A stretch of 20,842 nucleotides of DNA from an uncultured Bacilli bacterium. GTDB lineage: Bacteria; Bacillota_I; Bacilli_A; RF39; UBA660. Shown piece after piece: positions 13,464 to 20,463 of this stretch (positions are counted from its first letter, which is position 1; each line of letters opens with the position of its first letter). The notes under the pieces were generated by a model. It was not told the DNA's origin. It did not search any database and saw nothing but the letters and a program-made list of their open reading frames with translations. The stretch spans positions 1-20,842 of the forward strand of contig CANQHB010000007.1 of NCBI GenBank assembly GCA_947623755.1, in the 5' to 3' direction. The position numbers were made by a program, and so were the translations under genes.

Positions 13464-14384
13464 ATGATTAACTATTATAATGAAATTGAACATTTAATTA
13501 AAAGAAAGGAAGTAAATAAACGGGCAAGAGCCCTAAGGGATAATACTGAAACTATCCAAACTTATTGGGAAATAGGAAAACTTATTGTTGAAGCTCAAGG
13601 TGGTAAATCGCGCGCCAAGTATGGTAATGAACTAATTAAAAAGTGGTCTTTAACATTAACCAAACTTTATGGGAAAGGCTATAATACCAGTAATTTAAAA
13701 AGATATCGGCAATTTTTTCTTATCTTTCCAAAAGGTGCCCCACTGGAGCACCAATTGTCTTGGACCCATTATAAAACCGTTTTAGCTATAAAAGATGAAA
13801 ATGAACGGAATTATTATTTAAATTTATGTATCTCTAATAATTTATCTAAAAATAAACTTATCGCTCAAATAAAAAGTAAAGCTTACGAGCGTTTATTAGA
13901 CCCACCATCTAAAATAGAACTTTTAACCAATAATGATAACACCCCATATAATCTAAAAGAACACCTTAAAAATCCGATAATTATTAAATTATCTAAAGAA
14001 GACAAAATTTTAAAAGAAAGTGATTTACAATTAAAAATATTATCTGAATTACAAGATTTCTTCTTTGAATTAGGGGAGGGCTTTACTTTCGTTGGCAGTG
14101 AATATAAAATTAAGTATGGTTCTAAGTATTACTATATTGATTTATTATTATTTAATTTTAATTTAAATGCCTTTGTCGTGGTCGAACTAAAAACGCGAGA
14201 ATTAAAAAAAGAAGACAAAGCTCAAATAGAATTTTATATGCACCTAATTGATACCACTTTAAAAAAATCTTTTCATTATCCCACAATTGGCCTGATTGTT
14301 TCCAAATATCAAAATCGCTATATTGTCTCTTTTGTAAGTTCTTCTAGCATAATTCCTATAACTTACAAATTAGTTCATAATTAA
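13464..14384 (+). CDS. YhcG/DUF1016-type protein with PD-(D/E)XK nuclease domain
   Basis: The 306-residue protein matches the YhcG family. The N-terminal part (about 1-135) is the DUF1016 region: TYWEIGKLIVEAQGGKSRAKYG, then the YGKGYNTSNLKRYRQFFLIFP and LSWTHYKTVLAIKDENERNYY segments. The C-terminal part is a PD-(D/E)XK fold: Asp226 (YYIDLLLFN), then Glu241 and Lys243 (VVELKTRE), then AQIEFYMHLID and PTIGLIVSK. The acidic pair and lysine are intact, so nuclease activity is plausible. Such genes are accessory and scattered, sometimes beside restriction systems or mobile elements; none is seen here. It lies between tmcAL and DUF177-rpmF, which suggests insertion into a conserved neighbourhood. 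It has its own strong promoter, and the ATG lies about ten bases after a GGGGGA site. Confidence 0.9.
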   Translation: MINYYNEIEHLIKRKEVNKRARALRDNTETIQTYWEIGKLIVEAQGGKSRAKYGNELIKKWSLTLTKLYGKGYNTSNLKRYRQFFLIFPKGAPLEHQLSWTHYKTVLAIKDENERNYYLNLCISNNLSKNKLIAQIKSKAYERLLDPPSKIELLTNNDNTPYNLKEHLKNPIIIKLSKEDKILKESDLQLKILSELQDFFFELGEGFTFVGSEYKIKYGSKYYYIDLLLFNFNLNAFVVVELKTRELKKEDKAQIEFYMHLIDTTLKKSFHYPTIGLIVSKYQNRYIVSFVSSSSIIPITYKLVHN

Positions 14385-14385
14385 C

Positions 14386-14414
14386 TTGTTAAAAAAAGTA
14401 ATTTATAATATAAT
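14386..14414 (+). promoter_or_regulatory. Candidate promoter for the DUF177-rpmF operon
   Basis: TTGTTA (14386-14391), 17 bp, TATAAT (14409-14414); an overlapping TATAAT at 14404-14409 is also possible. If the downstream hexamer is used, the RNA start falls inside the AGAGGTG ribosome binding site, so the true -10 is uncertain. Confidence 0.55.
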
Positions 14415-14430
14415 TAAAGAGGTGAAGCCT

Positions 14431-14910
14431 ATGAATATTGATTTAGCTAAACTAACTAAACCCTTAACTATTGATGAAGATATAACAATTGATTTAAATG
14501 AATATTCCCATCATAATATTAAGGCTTTAAAAAACTTACATGTCTCTGGCACCATCGGTTATAACGCTATCGATAATTTAGCATTAGATTTACGATTAAC
14601 GGGCACAATGATTCTTGAAGATAGTGTTACTTTAGAAGACATAAATTATCCTTTAGACCTAAAAATTAATGAAGAATACGAAATAAATCCCGAATTTTTG
14701 CAAGTTTACACCACAAATCAGCAAAATATACTTGATATTCTGCGTATTTTGTGGGAAAATATTGTTCTGGAAGTTCCCATGCGACTTACTACCACTAAAG
14801 ATGCTAAATTATCTGGTGAAGGTTGGAGTCTCGGTAGGGAAGATAATATTGAAGAAATTGATCCAAGGCTTGCCAAATTAGCCGAACTATTAACAAAGAG
14901 GAAGGAGTGA
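14431..14910 (+). CDS. DUF177/YceD family protein (YlbN-like), cysteine-free
   Basis: DUF177 proteins lie beside rpmF in many bacteria; the E. coli member YceD affects 23S rRNA accumulation and the plant member DUF177A is needed for 23S rRNA processing. This 159-residue copy shows the family pattern: opening helix and strands, HVSGTIGYNAI (37-47), LRLTGTMILEDSVTLEDINY (54-73), LDILRILWENIVLEVPMRL (101-119) and the closing DPRLAKLAELL (144-154). The CxRCL-type motif and the late C-rich knuckle common in other members are absent; the protein has no cysteine at all. The ATG at 14431 follows AAAGAGGTG; an upstream extension to 14386 overlaps the promoter. It ends in TGA followed at once by in-frame TAA, four bases before rpmF. 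Confidence 0.88.
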   Translation: MNIDLAKLTKPLTIDEDITIDLNEYSHHNIKALKNLHVSGTIGYNAIDNLALDLRLTGTMILEDSVTLEDINYPLDLKINEEYEINPEFLQVYTTNQQNILDILRILWENIVLEVPMRLTTTKDAKLSGEGWSLGREDNIEEIDPRLAKLAELLTKRKE

Positions 14911-14914
14911 TAAA

Positions 14915-15103
14915 ATGGCAGTTCCTTTTAGAAGAACCAGCAAAACTAAAAAAAGAATGCGTCGTACTCACCTAAAAAAAGAGGTTGGAGCATTAACTAA
15001 ATGCCCTAAATGTGGAGAAACATTAAGACCCCATCGTGCATGTACTAAATGCGGCTACTACAAAGATACTGAAGTAGTTAAAGTAAATAAAGATGAAGAA
15101 TAG
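14915..15103 (+). CDS. rpmF: 50S ribosomal protein L32
   Basis: L32 is a small zinc-binding protein of the large ribosomal subunit. This 62-residue protein begins MAVPFRRTSKTKKRMRRTH, the classic L32 opening, and carries a four-cysteine zinc ribbon (Cys30, Cys33, Cys43, Cys46) with CGYY after the second pair. The length is normal. GGAAGGAG in the tail of the DUF177 gene serves as the ribosome binding site, and four bases separate the genes, so they are cotranscribed as in many bacteria. A terminator overlaps the stop codon. Because the cysteines are kept, this is the zinc-dependent form. Confidence 0.98.
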   Translation: MAVPFRRTSKTKKRMRRTHLKKEVGALTKCPKCGETLRPHRACTKCGYYKDTEVVKVNKDEE

Positions 15104-15126
15104 TTAGAGTAAAATCTAGCTTTTTT
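15102..15126 (+). terminator. Terminator after rpmF
   Basis: AGTTAGA (15102-15108) pairs with TCTAGCT (15115-15121) with one G-T pair and a 6-base loop, then six T (15121-15126). It starts inside the TAG stop at 15101-15103. Confidence 0.82.
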
Positions 15127-15158
15127 AATGTCTTTTTATAGATTATTATTCTTATTTA

Positions 15159-15167
15159 TGATATACT
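15159..15167 (+). promoter_or_regulatory. Extended -10 promoter for the surface protein gene
   Basis: TG-a-TATACT at 15159-15167. The -35 position (TAGATT, 15139-15144, 17 bp) is weak, so this relies on the extended -10. The RBS AAAGGAG is at 15179-15185. Confidence 0.6.
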
Positions 15168-15195
15168 ATATTTATTATAAAGGAGTGTTTTAAAA

Positions 15196-17439
15196 GTGAA
15201 GTATGATGATATTGAAAAAACACAAGATTTATTTGATTTAAGCGAAGATGTGCCATCACCGATTGAAAATATTGAGATGGAAGGGGCCGCTAAAGATACT
15301 TTAACCGATGAACTTACTTTAGGCTTAAGTCCTGATAACGCGGAAGATGAAGTAACAACTAGCCCTGATAACTCTAATGCTAAAGAAGAAGAAACCCCAT
15401 CTTCTAAAAATCCTCAAGATACTAAAAAGACTAAACCTGAGAAGAAAAGCCTAAAAGCTAAATGGCAAAGCTTATCTAAAAAGAAAAAGATTCTGCTTAT
15501 TGCCTCTTTAGTCTTAATATTAGTCGCTTTAATAATCGCTTTAGTTTTCCTTTTAAAAGGCGGTGATGAAGAAGAAAAAACTAAAACTTCTAAGCCTAGC
15601 GCTCCGGTTGTTATTGTTGAAGAAGAAAATTACAAATATGTCGATGGAACTTTAATTTTCTTAGATAAAGACAAAAATGAATTAGGTAAATACGAATGCC
15701 AAAATAAAGATGAAGAATTATGTTATATTGCTAATTATAGTACGGAAGACGATTTTGATACCCCTCGAAATGTCTATGAAAACAATACGGTAATTGAACG
15801 CCGGAGTACTATTTATAATGATAATTATGTTTTCATCTATGATAATAAAACCGCCAGTGGAGGTGTATCTATTCTCTATAATATTGCTGAAGAAAAAGAA
15901 GAGGGGACCTATACTACTCTAAAAGGTTATAGTGATAGTAATTATATTATCTTAAAAGATGCCTCATCTAAATATGGCGCTATTGAAATAACGGAAGATG
16001 GCATTAAAGAAAGAGTATCTTTCTCCTATGATTACTTAGGTATGTTAGATAAAAAATCTAATTTAGTCGCCAAAACTTCGGATAAATACTACATTTATAA
16101 TCTAGATGGTAAAGCTTTAAGTAAAGGTCTTGCTTATGAAATTAAAAGTTATAATAAAAATTATATAGTCGTGGATGATAATGGCTATTATGTTTATGAT
16201 TATAAAGGTAATTTAATTTTTGATGATAAGTTTGATTATATTTCTTTATTAGATGACTATGCTTTATTAATTGATAATGAATTATTATACGTAAGAGATT
16301 ATAAAGGTAATAAATATAATGAAGAAGGTATTGATTTAAAAAGTAGCAATTACAACGAGACCAACGTTTATGATAAAGATAAAACTTTAATTGAAACTAA
16401 ATATGCATTTAAAGTAGATATCGAAGAGGCAGGTTTAAGTATTACTTACAAAAATAAAAATTCGGAAAAGAATAAAATAATCAATCCTTATGAAGGTAAA
16501 TTAAGTGCTAACTTAGCTTTTATGAACTACTTTGATTCTACCTTATATTTCTATAATGATGAAGAAAAAACGGAACTTTTAGGTAAATACACTTGCACTA
16601 ATAAAAATATTATTGATAAAAATACGACTAAACTAACTAATTGTACTATTGCCACTGAATCTTTTTATAGCAAAAATGGAATTGAAACTGATAATAGTGC
16701 TAACTTAGGTTTATTACCAGTTTATAATAATCGCTTTGTCTTTATCGCGGATTCTATTGATTTAAATAAACCAACTATCAGTCTTTATGATTTAGAAGCC
16801 AGTAAAACAATGGTTAAATATAATAGTGTTGACGCCGGGCTTTATTCCAAAGAACAAAATTTAACCTTTGCTAATGCCGATGAATTTTACATTATGGCTG
16901 AAAACCGGAGTAATAAATATGGCGTTATTAAAATAACTGATAAAGTAAGTGGTCTAATTGCTTTTGAATATAATAACATTCAAAAATTACGGGACTATTA
17001 TTTAGGTAAAACTAGTCAAGATAGTTATGTTCTTTTAAATAATTCTGGTAAAGCTGTAACCGAAAAGTTAGGCCGCGAAATAATTGATTATAACGGTACT
17101 CACTTAAAAACTTTTAAAGATAACAAATACTATGTCTGTGATTTTAAAGGCAATACCAACAATGATACGGGTTATTTAGATATTACTTTAGGTGATGACT
17201 ATTATGTTTTCATAACGAATAACTATGAATTAGGTATTAGTAAATATGATAGTAAAACTGTTAGTACGAGCCTCATTACTATTGGCACTAACTATAAAGA
17301 TAACTATACTGTTACTAAAAATAATGCGGGTGAATTTACTGTTACTATCAAAAGTTCTAATGAAACCTACAAGGCTAATAGTGAAGGAATATTTGAAAAA
17401 GACCAAGAACCATCTATTCCTGGCACTCCAAGTGCATAA
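15196..17439 (+). CDS. Single-pass membrane-anchored surface protein with two related WG-like/beta-propeller halves
   Basis: This 747-residue protein has an acidic, low-complexity cytoplasmic N-terminus (1-85), a basic stretch (SLKAKWQSLSKKKK, 85-98), one membrane helix (about 99-120) and a long extracellular part. That part holds two related halves, about 146-375 and 445-680. Shared landmarks are GKYEC (164-168)/GKYTC (463-467), a second Cys (176/483), SKYGAIEIT (258-266)/NKYGVIKIT (573-581) and YYVYDYKGN (331-339)/YYVCDFKGN (645-653), offset by about 300-315 residues. KYG-type strands recall WG repeats, so a beta-propeller is likely. The paired cysteines could form a disulfide in each half. 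The C-terminus ends in a Pro-rich PSIPGTPSA. The start is GTG after AAAGGAG. Function unknown; possibly wall- or envelope-associated sensing or adhesion. Confidence 0.8.
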   Translation: MKYDDIEKTQDLFDLSEDVPSPIENIEMEGAAKDTLTDELTLGLSPDNAEDEVTTSPDNSNAKEEETPSSKNPQDTKKTKPEKKSLKAKWQSLSKKKKILLIASLVLILVALIIALVFLLKGGDEEEKTKTSKPSAPVVIVEEENYKYVDGTLIFLDKDKNELGKYECQNKDEELCYIANYSTEDDFDTPRNVYENNTVIERRSTIYNDNYVFIYDNKTASGGVSILYNIAEEKEEGTYTTLKGYSDSNYIILKDASSKYGAIEITEDGIKERVSFSYDYLGMLDKKSNLVAKTSDKYYIYNLDGKALSKGLAYEIKSYNKNYIVVDDNGYYVYDYKGNLIFDDKFDYISLLDDYALLIDNELLYVRDYKGNKYNEEGIDLKSSNYNETNVYDKDKTLIETKYAFKVDIEEAGLSITYKNKNSEKNKIINPYEGKLSANLAFMNYFDSTLYFYNDEEKTELLGKYTCTNKNIIDKNTTKLTNCTIATESFYSKNGIETDNSANLGLLPVYNNRFVFIADSIDLNKPTISLYDLEASKTMVKYNSVDAGLYSKEQNLTFANADEFYIMAENRSNKYGVIKITDKVSGLIAFEYNNIQKLRDYYLGKTSQDSYVLLNNSGKAVTEKLGREIIDYNGTHLKTFKDNKYYVCDFKGNTNNDTGYLDITLGDDYYVFITNNYELGISKYDSKTVSTSLITIGTNYKDNYTVTKNNAGEFTVTIKSSNETYKANSEGIFEKDQEPSIPGTPSA

Positions 17440-17444
17440 AATAC

Positions 17445-17473
17445 TTGCATAAATTCTAAATTTTTGCTACAAT
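17445..17473 (+). promoter_or_regulatory. Promoter for the valS T-box leader
   Basis: TTGCAT (17445-17450), 17 bp, TACAAT (17468-17473), with TG at 17465-17466 (TGCTACAAT). The nine-base extended -10 is identical to that at 51-59. Confidence 0.82.
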
Positions 17474-17479
17474 AATTTT

Positions 17480-17679
17480 ATTAAAAACGAAGAACAAGAG
17501 GAGTAAAAAATCAAATCTTTAAAGAGAACCTTAGGTTGGTGGAAATAAGGTAAGCTAGATTTTTGAAGGTTGCTTGGGAGTTAGCAGTAATGCTCGCAAA
17601 AATAATTTGCGTTATCAATTTAAGTAAAATAGAAGGTGGTACCGTGCTTCTTTAGCACCCTTTGGTATTACCTTTTTTT
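17480..17679 (+). promoter_or_regulatory. T-box riboswitch (valine) controlling valS
   Basis: This leader senses uncharged tRNA-Val. The T-box sequence is AGAAGGTGGTACCGTG (17631-17646). In stem I, CAAG (17495-17498) pairs with CTTG (17573-17576), then AAATCT (17513-17518) pairs with AGATTT (17557-17562). The loop between carries the conserved AGTA (17502-17505) opposite GAA (17565-17567). The Val codon GTT at 17569-17571, followed by a purine, is the likely specifier. The GGTTGGTGGAAATAAGG element (17534-17550) forms the distal part. A further hairpin at about 17590-17612 (TGCTCGCAAA with TTTGCGTTA-like pairing) precedes the T-box. Confidence 0.95.
17634..17679 (+). terminator. Conditional terminator of the valS T-box
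   Basis: AGGTGGTACC (17634-17643) pairs with GGTATTACCT (17664-17673) with two G-T pairs, extended by an inner GTGC/GCAC helix (17644-17647, 17655-17658), then a T-tract to 17679. The 5' arm is the T-box itself, so it competes with the antiterminator. Confidence 0.93.
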
Positions 17680-17704
17680 AATTTAAAAAGTTAGGAGAAT
17701 TAAT

Positions 17705-20221
17705 ATGTTAGAAAAAAAATATAATCATCTTGAAGTTGAAAAAGGAAAATATGAAAATTGGAAAAATCTCGGTTATTTTGAACCCAAAAAAGCGCGTGAA
17801 CCTTTTTGTATAGTAATACCACCCCCTAATGTAACAGGCAAACTTCATATTGGTCATGCCTGGGATACAAGCATTCAAGACGTTTTAATCCGTTATAAAA
17901 GAATGCAAGGCTTTGAAACTTTATGGGTTCCAGGTATGGACCATGCTGGGATTGCAACTCAAGCTAAAGTTGATAAAAAACTAAAAGACATGGGTCTTAA
18001 CCCTCGCGATTTATCTCGTGATGAATGGTTAAAACATGCTTGGGCTTGGAAAGAAGAATATGCTGAAAATATCCATAACCAATGGGCTAAGTTGGGTCTA
18101 TCTCTTGCTTATTCTAAAGAAAGATTTACTTTAGATGAAGGCTTATCTCAAGCTGTACGCAAAGTCTTTGTCGATTTATATAATAAAGGGTTAATTTATC
18201 AAGGCCAAAGAATTATTAACTGGGACCCTGCGGCTATGACAGCCTTATCTAATGAAGAAGTAATCTATAAAGATATTCCGGGTGCTTTTTATCATCTTAA
18301 ATATAAATTAGAAGATAGTGATGAATACTTAGACGTTGCGACCACTCGTCCCGAAACTTTATTTGGTGATACGGCCGTCGCTGTAAATCCTAATGACGAA
18401 CGTTATCAAAAATATCATGGCAAAAAGGTTATTTTACCGATTTTAAATAAACCTATTCCTATTATTTTAGATGAACATGCCGATATGGAAAAAGGTACAG
18501 GTTGTGTTAAAATTACCCCATATCATGACCCTAATGACTATGAAGTCGGCTTAAGACATAACTTAGAAGCCATTAAATGTATTAATTTAGATGGCACTAT
18601 GTCGGATACGGCTATTGGGTATGAAGGATTAGACCGTTTTATTGCTCGAGAAAAACTTATCAATGATTTAAAAGCTCAAGATTTACTTTTAGGTGTTGAA
18701 TCTATTACCCATAGTGCTCCTTTTAGTGAAAGAAGTGGGGTTTTAATTGAACCGATAATCTCTAAGCAATGGTTTGTTAAAATGCGTCCTTTAGCGGACC
18801 AAGTTTTAGCTAATCAAAAAGATAAAGATAACAAAGTAAATTTTGTTCCTAAACGCTTTGAAAAGATTATGAACCACTGGATGGAAATAACCTATGACTG
18901 GTGTATTTCTCGGCAACTTTGGTGGGGCCATCGTATTCCAGCTTGGTATAAAGATGATAAAATCTATGTTGGCATGGAAGCACCTAAAGAAGATGGTTGG
19001 GTTCAAGATGAAGACGTCCTAGATACCTGGTTTTCTAGTGCTTTATGGCCATTTTCTACTTTAGGCTGGCCTAATAATACGCCTGATTTAGCGAGATATT
19101 ACCCCAATAATGTCTTAGTAACGGGTTATGATATCATTCCTTTCTGGGTTAATCGTATGACTTTCCAAGGCTTAGAATTCTTAAAAAAACGTCCTTTTAA
19201 ATATTGTTTAATTCATGGTTTAATTCGAGATAAAGAAGGCCGCAAAATGTCTAAAAGTCTCGGTAATGGCATAGACCCGATGGATATGTGTGATAAATAT
19301 GGCGCTGATGCTCTAAGATTTTATCTAACTACTGCTGTATCTAATGGTATGGATTTAAAATTTGATGAAGAAAATTTAAAATCAACTTGGAATTTTATCA
19401 ATAAATTATGGAATGCTTCTCGTTTTGTTTTAATGAATATTGAAGATATTGATATTACTACCGAGTTAAATTATAAAACTATCGATAAATGGATTTTAAC
19501 GAGATACAATGAAACCCTAAAGAATGTTACCAAATACATGGATAAATTTGAACTAAACAATGCCGGTAATGAAATCTATAATTTTATTTATAATGATTTC
19601 TGTGATAATTACATTGAATTTGCTAAATTTAGTTTAACTGATAGTACCACTAAAAATGTCTTAAGAGAAGTCTTAATGGGAGTTTTAAAAATGCTTCATC
19701 CCTTTATGCCTTATGTAACCGATGAAATATATAGTAAAATTCCTTATGTTACCGAAAATATCATGATAAGTTCTTATCCTACTTATAATAAAAAAGCAGT
19801 CTTTAAAGATGAAGCTTTAAAAATAACTGATTTAATTGAATTTATTAGAATGTATCGTAAAGTTGTTCAAGAAAATCATATGACTAAATCTTTACAAGTT
19901 AAATTTAATAATGATAGTGATTATGAACTTTTAATTAAAATGCTTAAAATAAATAATATTACTTCTGATACTTTAGATATTCCTAGTTATAATGTTGCCT
20001 ATAAAGACTATGATTTAACTATTTATTATGAAAAAGAAGTAACGGAAGCTGATAAACTTGCTTTGGCAAAAGAAATTGCTACTTTAGAAGTGTCTATTAA
20101 AAAACGACAAAATTTACTTAATAATAACAACTTTGTAAGTAAAGCTCCCGCCGAGTTAGTTAATGAAGAACGTTCTAAACTTGCTTTAGAAGAAGAAAAA
20201 TTAAAGAAATTAAAAAATTAA
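17705..20221 (+). CDS. valS: Valyl-tRNA synthetase
   Basis: ValRS charges tRNA-Val and edits misactivated threonine. The 838-residue protein, slightly short for the family (about 880), carries the class I signatures HIGH (48-51, in GKLHIGHAWD) and KMSKS (514-518), the editing domain with TTRPETLFGDTAVAVNP, the connecting SKQWFVKM, and WFSSALWPFSTLGWP plus VTGYDIIPFWVNRM of the core. After WWGHRIPAWY, the stretch before DEDVLDTWF is short and lacks the cysteine pair often seen there. The C-terminus (about 775-838) is the charged coiled coil that contacts tRNA. The ATG follows TAGGAGA. Expression is set by the T-box. A hairpin 10 bases after the stop overlaps the tRNA-Arg promoter. Confidence 0.97.
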   Translation: MLEKKYNHLEVEKGKYENWKNLGYFEPKKAREPFCIVIPPPNVTGKLHIGHAWDTSIQDVLIRYKRMQGFETLWVPGMDHAGIATQAKVDKKLKDMGLNPRDLSRDEWLKHAWAWKEEYAENIHNQWAKLGLSLAYSKERFTLDEGLSQAVRKVFVDLYNKGLIYQGQRIINWDPAAMTALSNEEVIYKDIPGAFYHLKYKLEDSDEYLDVATTRPETLFGDTAVAVNPNDERYQKYHGKKVILPILNKPIPIILDEHADMEKGTGCVKITPYHDPNDYEVGLRHNLEAIKCINLDGTMSDTAIGYEGLDRFIAREKLINDLKAQDLLLGVESITHSAPFSERSGVLIEPIISKQWFVKMRPLADQVLANQKDKDNKVNFVPKRFEKIMNHWMEITYDWCISRQLWWGHRIPAWYKDDKIYVGMEAPKEDGWVQDEDVLDTWFSSALWPFSTLGWPNNTPDLARYYPNNVLVTGYDIIPFWVNRMTFQGLEFLKKRPFKYCLIHGLIRDKEGRKMSKSLGNGIDPMDMCDKYGADALRFYLTTAVSNGMDLKFDEENLKSTWNFINKLWNASRFVLMNIEDIDITTELNYKTIDKWILTRYNETLKNVTKYMDKFELNNAGNEIYNFIYNDFCDNYIEFAKFSLTDSTTKNVLREVLMGVLKMLHPFMPYVTDEIYSKIPYVTENIMISSYPTYNKKAVFKDEALKITDLIEFIRMYRKVVQENHMTKSLQVKFNNDSDYELLIKMLKINNITSDTLDIPSYNVAYKDYDLTIYYEKEVTEADKLALAKEIATLEVSIKKRQNLLNNNNFVSKAPAELVNEERSKLALEEEKLKKLKN

Positions 20222-20250
20222 TTGTTATTTTAGCAAAATAGTTATATAAT
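20222..20250 (+). promoter_or_regulatory. Promoter for tRNA-Arg
   Basis: TTGTTA (20222-20227), 17 bp, TATAAT (20245-20250). The predicted start is about 20257, giving a 5' leader of roughly 8 bases before the mature tRNA end at 20265. Confidence 0.78.
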
Positions 20251-20260
20251 TATTTTGCTA
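20231..20260. repeat. 10-bp palindrome centred on the tRNA promoter -10
   Basis: TAGCAAAATA (20231-20240) and TATTTTGCTA (20251-20260) are perfect inverted repeats around a 10-base centre that holds TATAAT. No T-tract follows. It may act as the valS transcript end, as an operator, or both. Confidence 0.65.
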
Positions 20261-20264
20261 TTCT

Positions 20265-20341
20265 GTCTCCGTAGCTCAGTAGGATAGAGCGATTGCCTCC
20301 TAAGCGATAGGTCGGCAGTTCGATTCTGCCCGGGGACACCA
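20265..20341 (+). tRNA. tRNA-Arg (anticodon CCU)
   Basis: The 77-base cloverleaf is complete. The acceptor GTCTCCG pairs with CGGGGAC (one G-T pair); D stem GCTC/GAGC; anticodon stem ATTGC/GCGAT (one T-G pair) with loop CTCCTAA giving anticodon CCT, which reads AGG; variable loop AGGTC; T stem GGCAG/CTGCC with loop TTCGATT; discriminator A and encoded CCA. It has its own promoter and terminator, so it is a single-gene unit. AGG-decoding fits an AT-rich genome where AGA/AGG arginine codons are used. Confidence 0.97.
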
Positions 20342-20356
20342 AATGTTAAATCTAGG

Positions 20357-20390
20357 AAACGTACTTTTATTAAGTACGTTTATTTCTTTT
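20357..20390 (+). terminator. Terminator after tRNA-Arg
   Basis: AAACGTACTT (20357-20366) and AAGTACGTTT (20372-20381) form a perfect 10-bp stem with a 5-base loop, followed by a T-rich stretch (TATTTCTTTT). Confidence 0.87.
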
Positions 20391-20430
20391 TAAAATATTT
20401 TTAAAAACTCTAGCTTAATTTGTCGATATA

Positions 20431-20446
20431 TGGTATTATTTATAAT
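20431..20446 (+). promoter_or_regulatory. Candidate promoter for the secreted protein gene at the edge
   Basis: TG-g-TATTAT (20431-20439) is an extended -10; TATAAT at 20441-20446 is an alternative. Neither has a good -35 at 17 bp. AGGTGG (20453-20458) is the ribosome binding site. Confidence 0.55.
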
Positions 20447-20463
20447 AAGAATAGGTGGTTAAC

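Noticed and set aside
17246..17452. Second plus-strand frame overlapping the end of the surface protein gene
   Set aside because: Low-complexity Leu/Ile/Lys product, no ribosome binding site, overlaps a well-supported frame.
18806..19006. Minus-strand open frame inside valS
   Set aside because: Antisense to conserved ValRS sequence, with no start signals.
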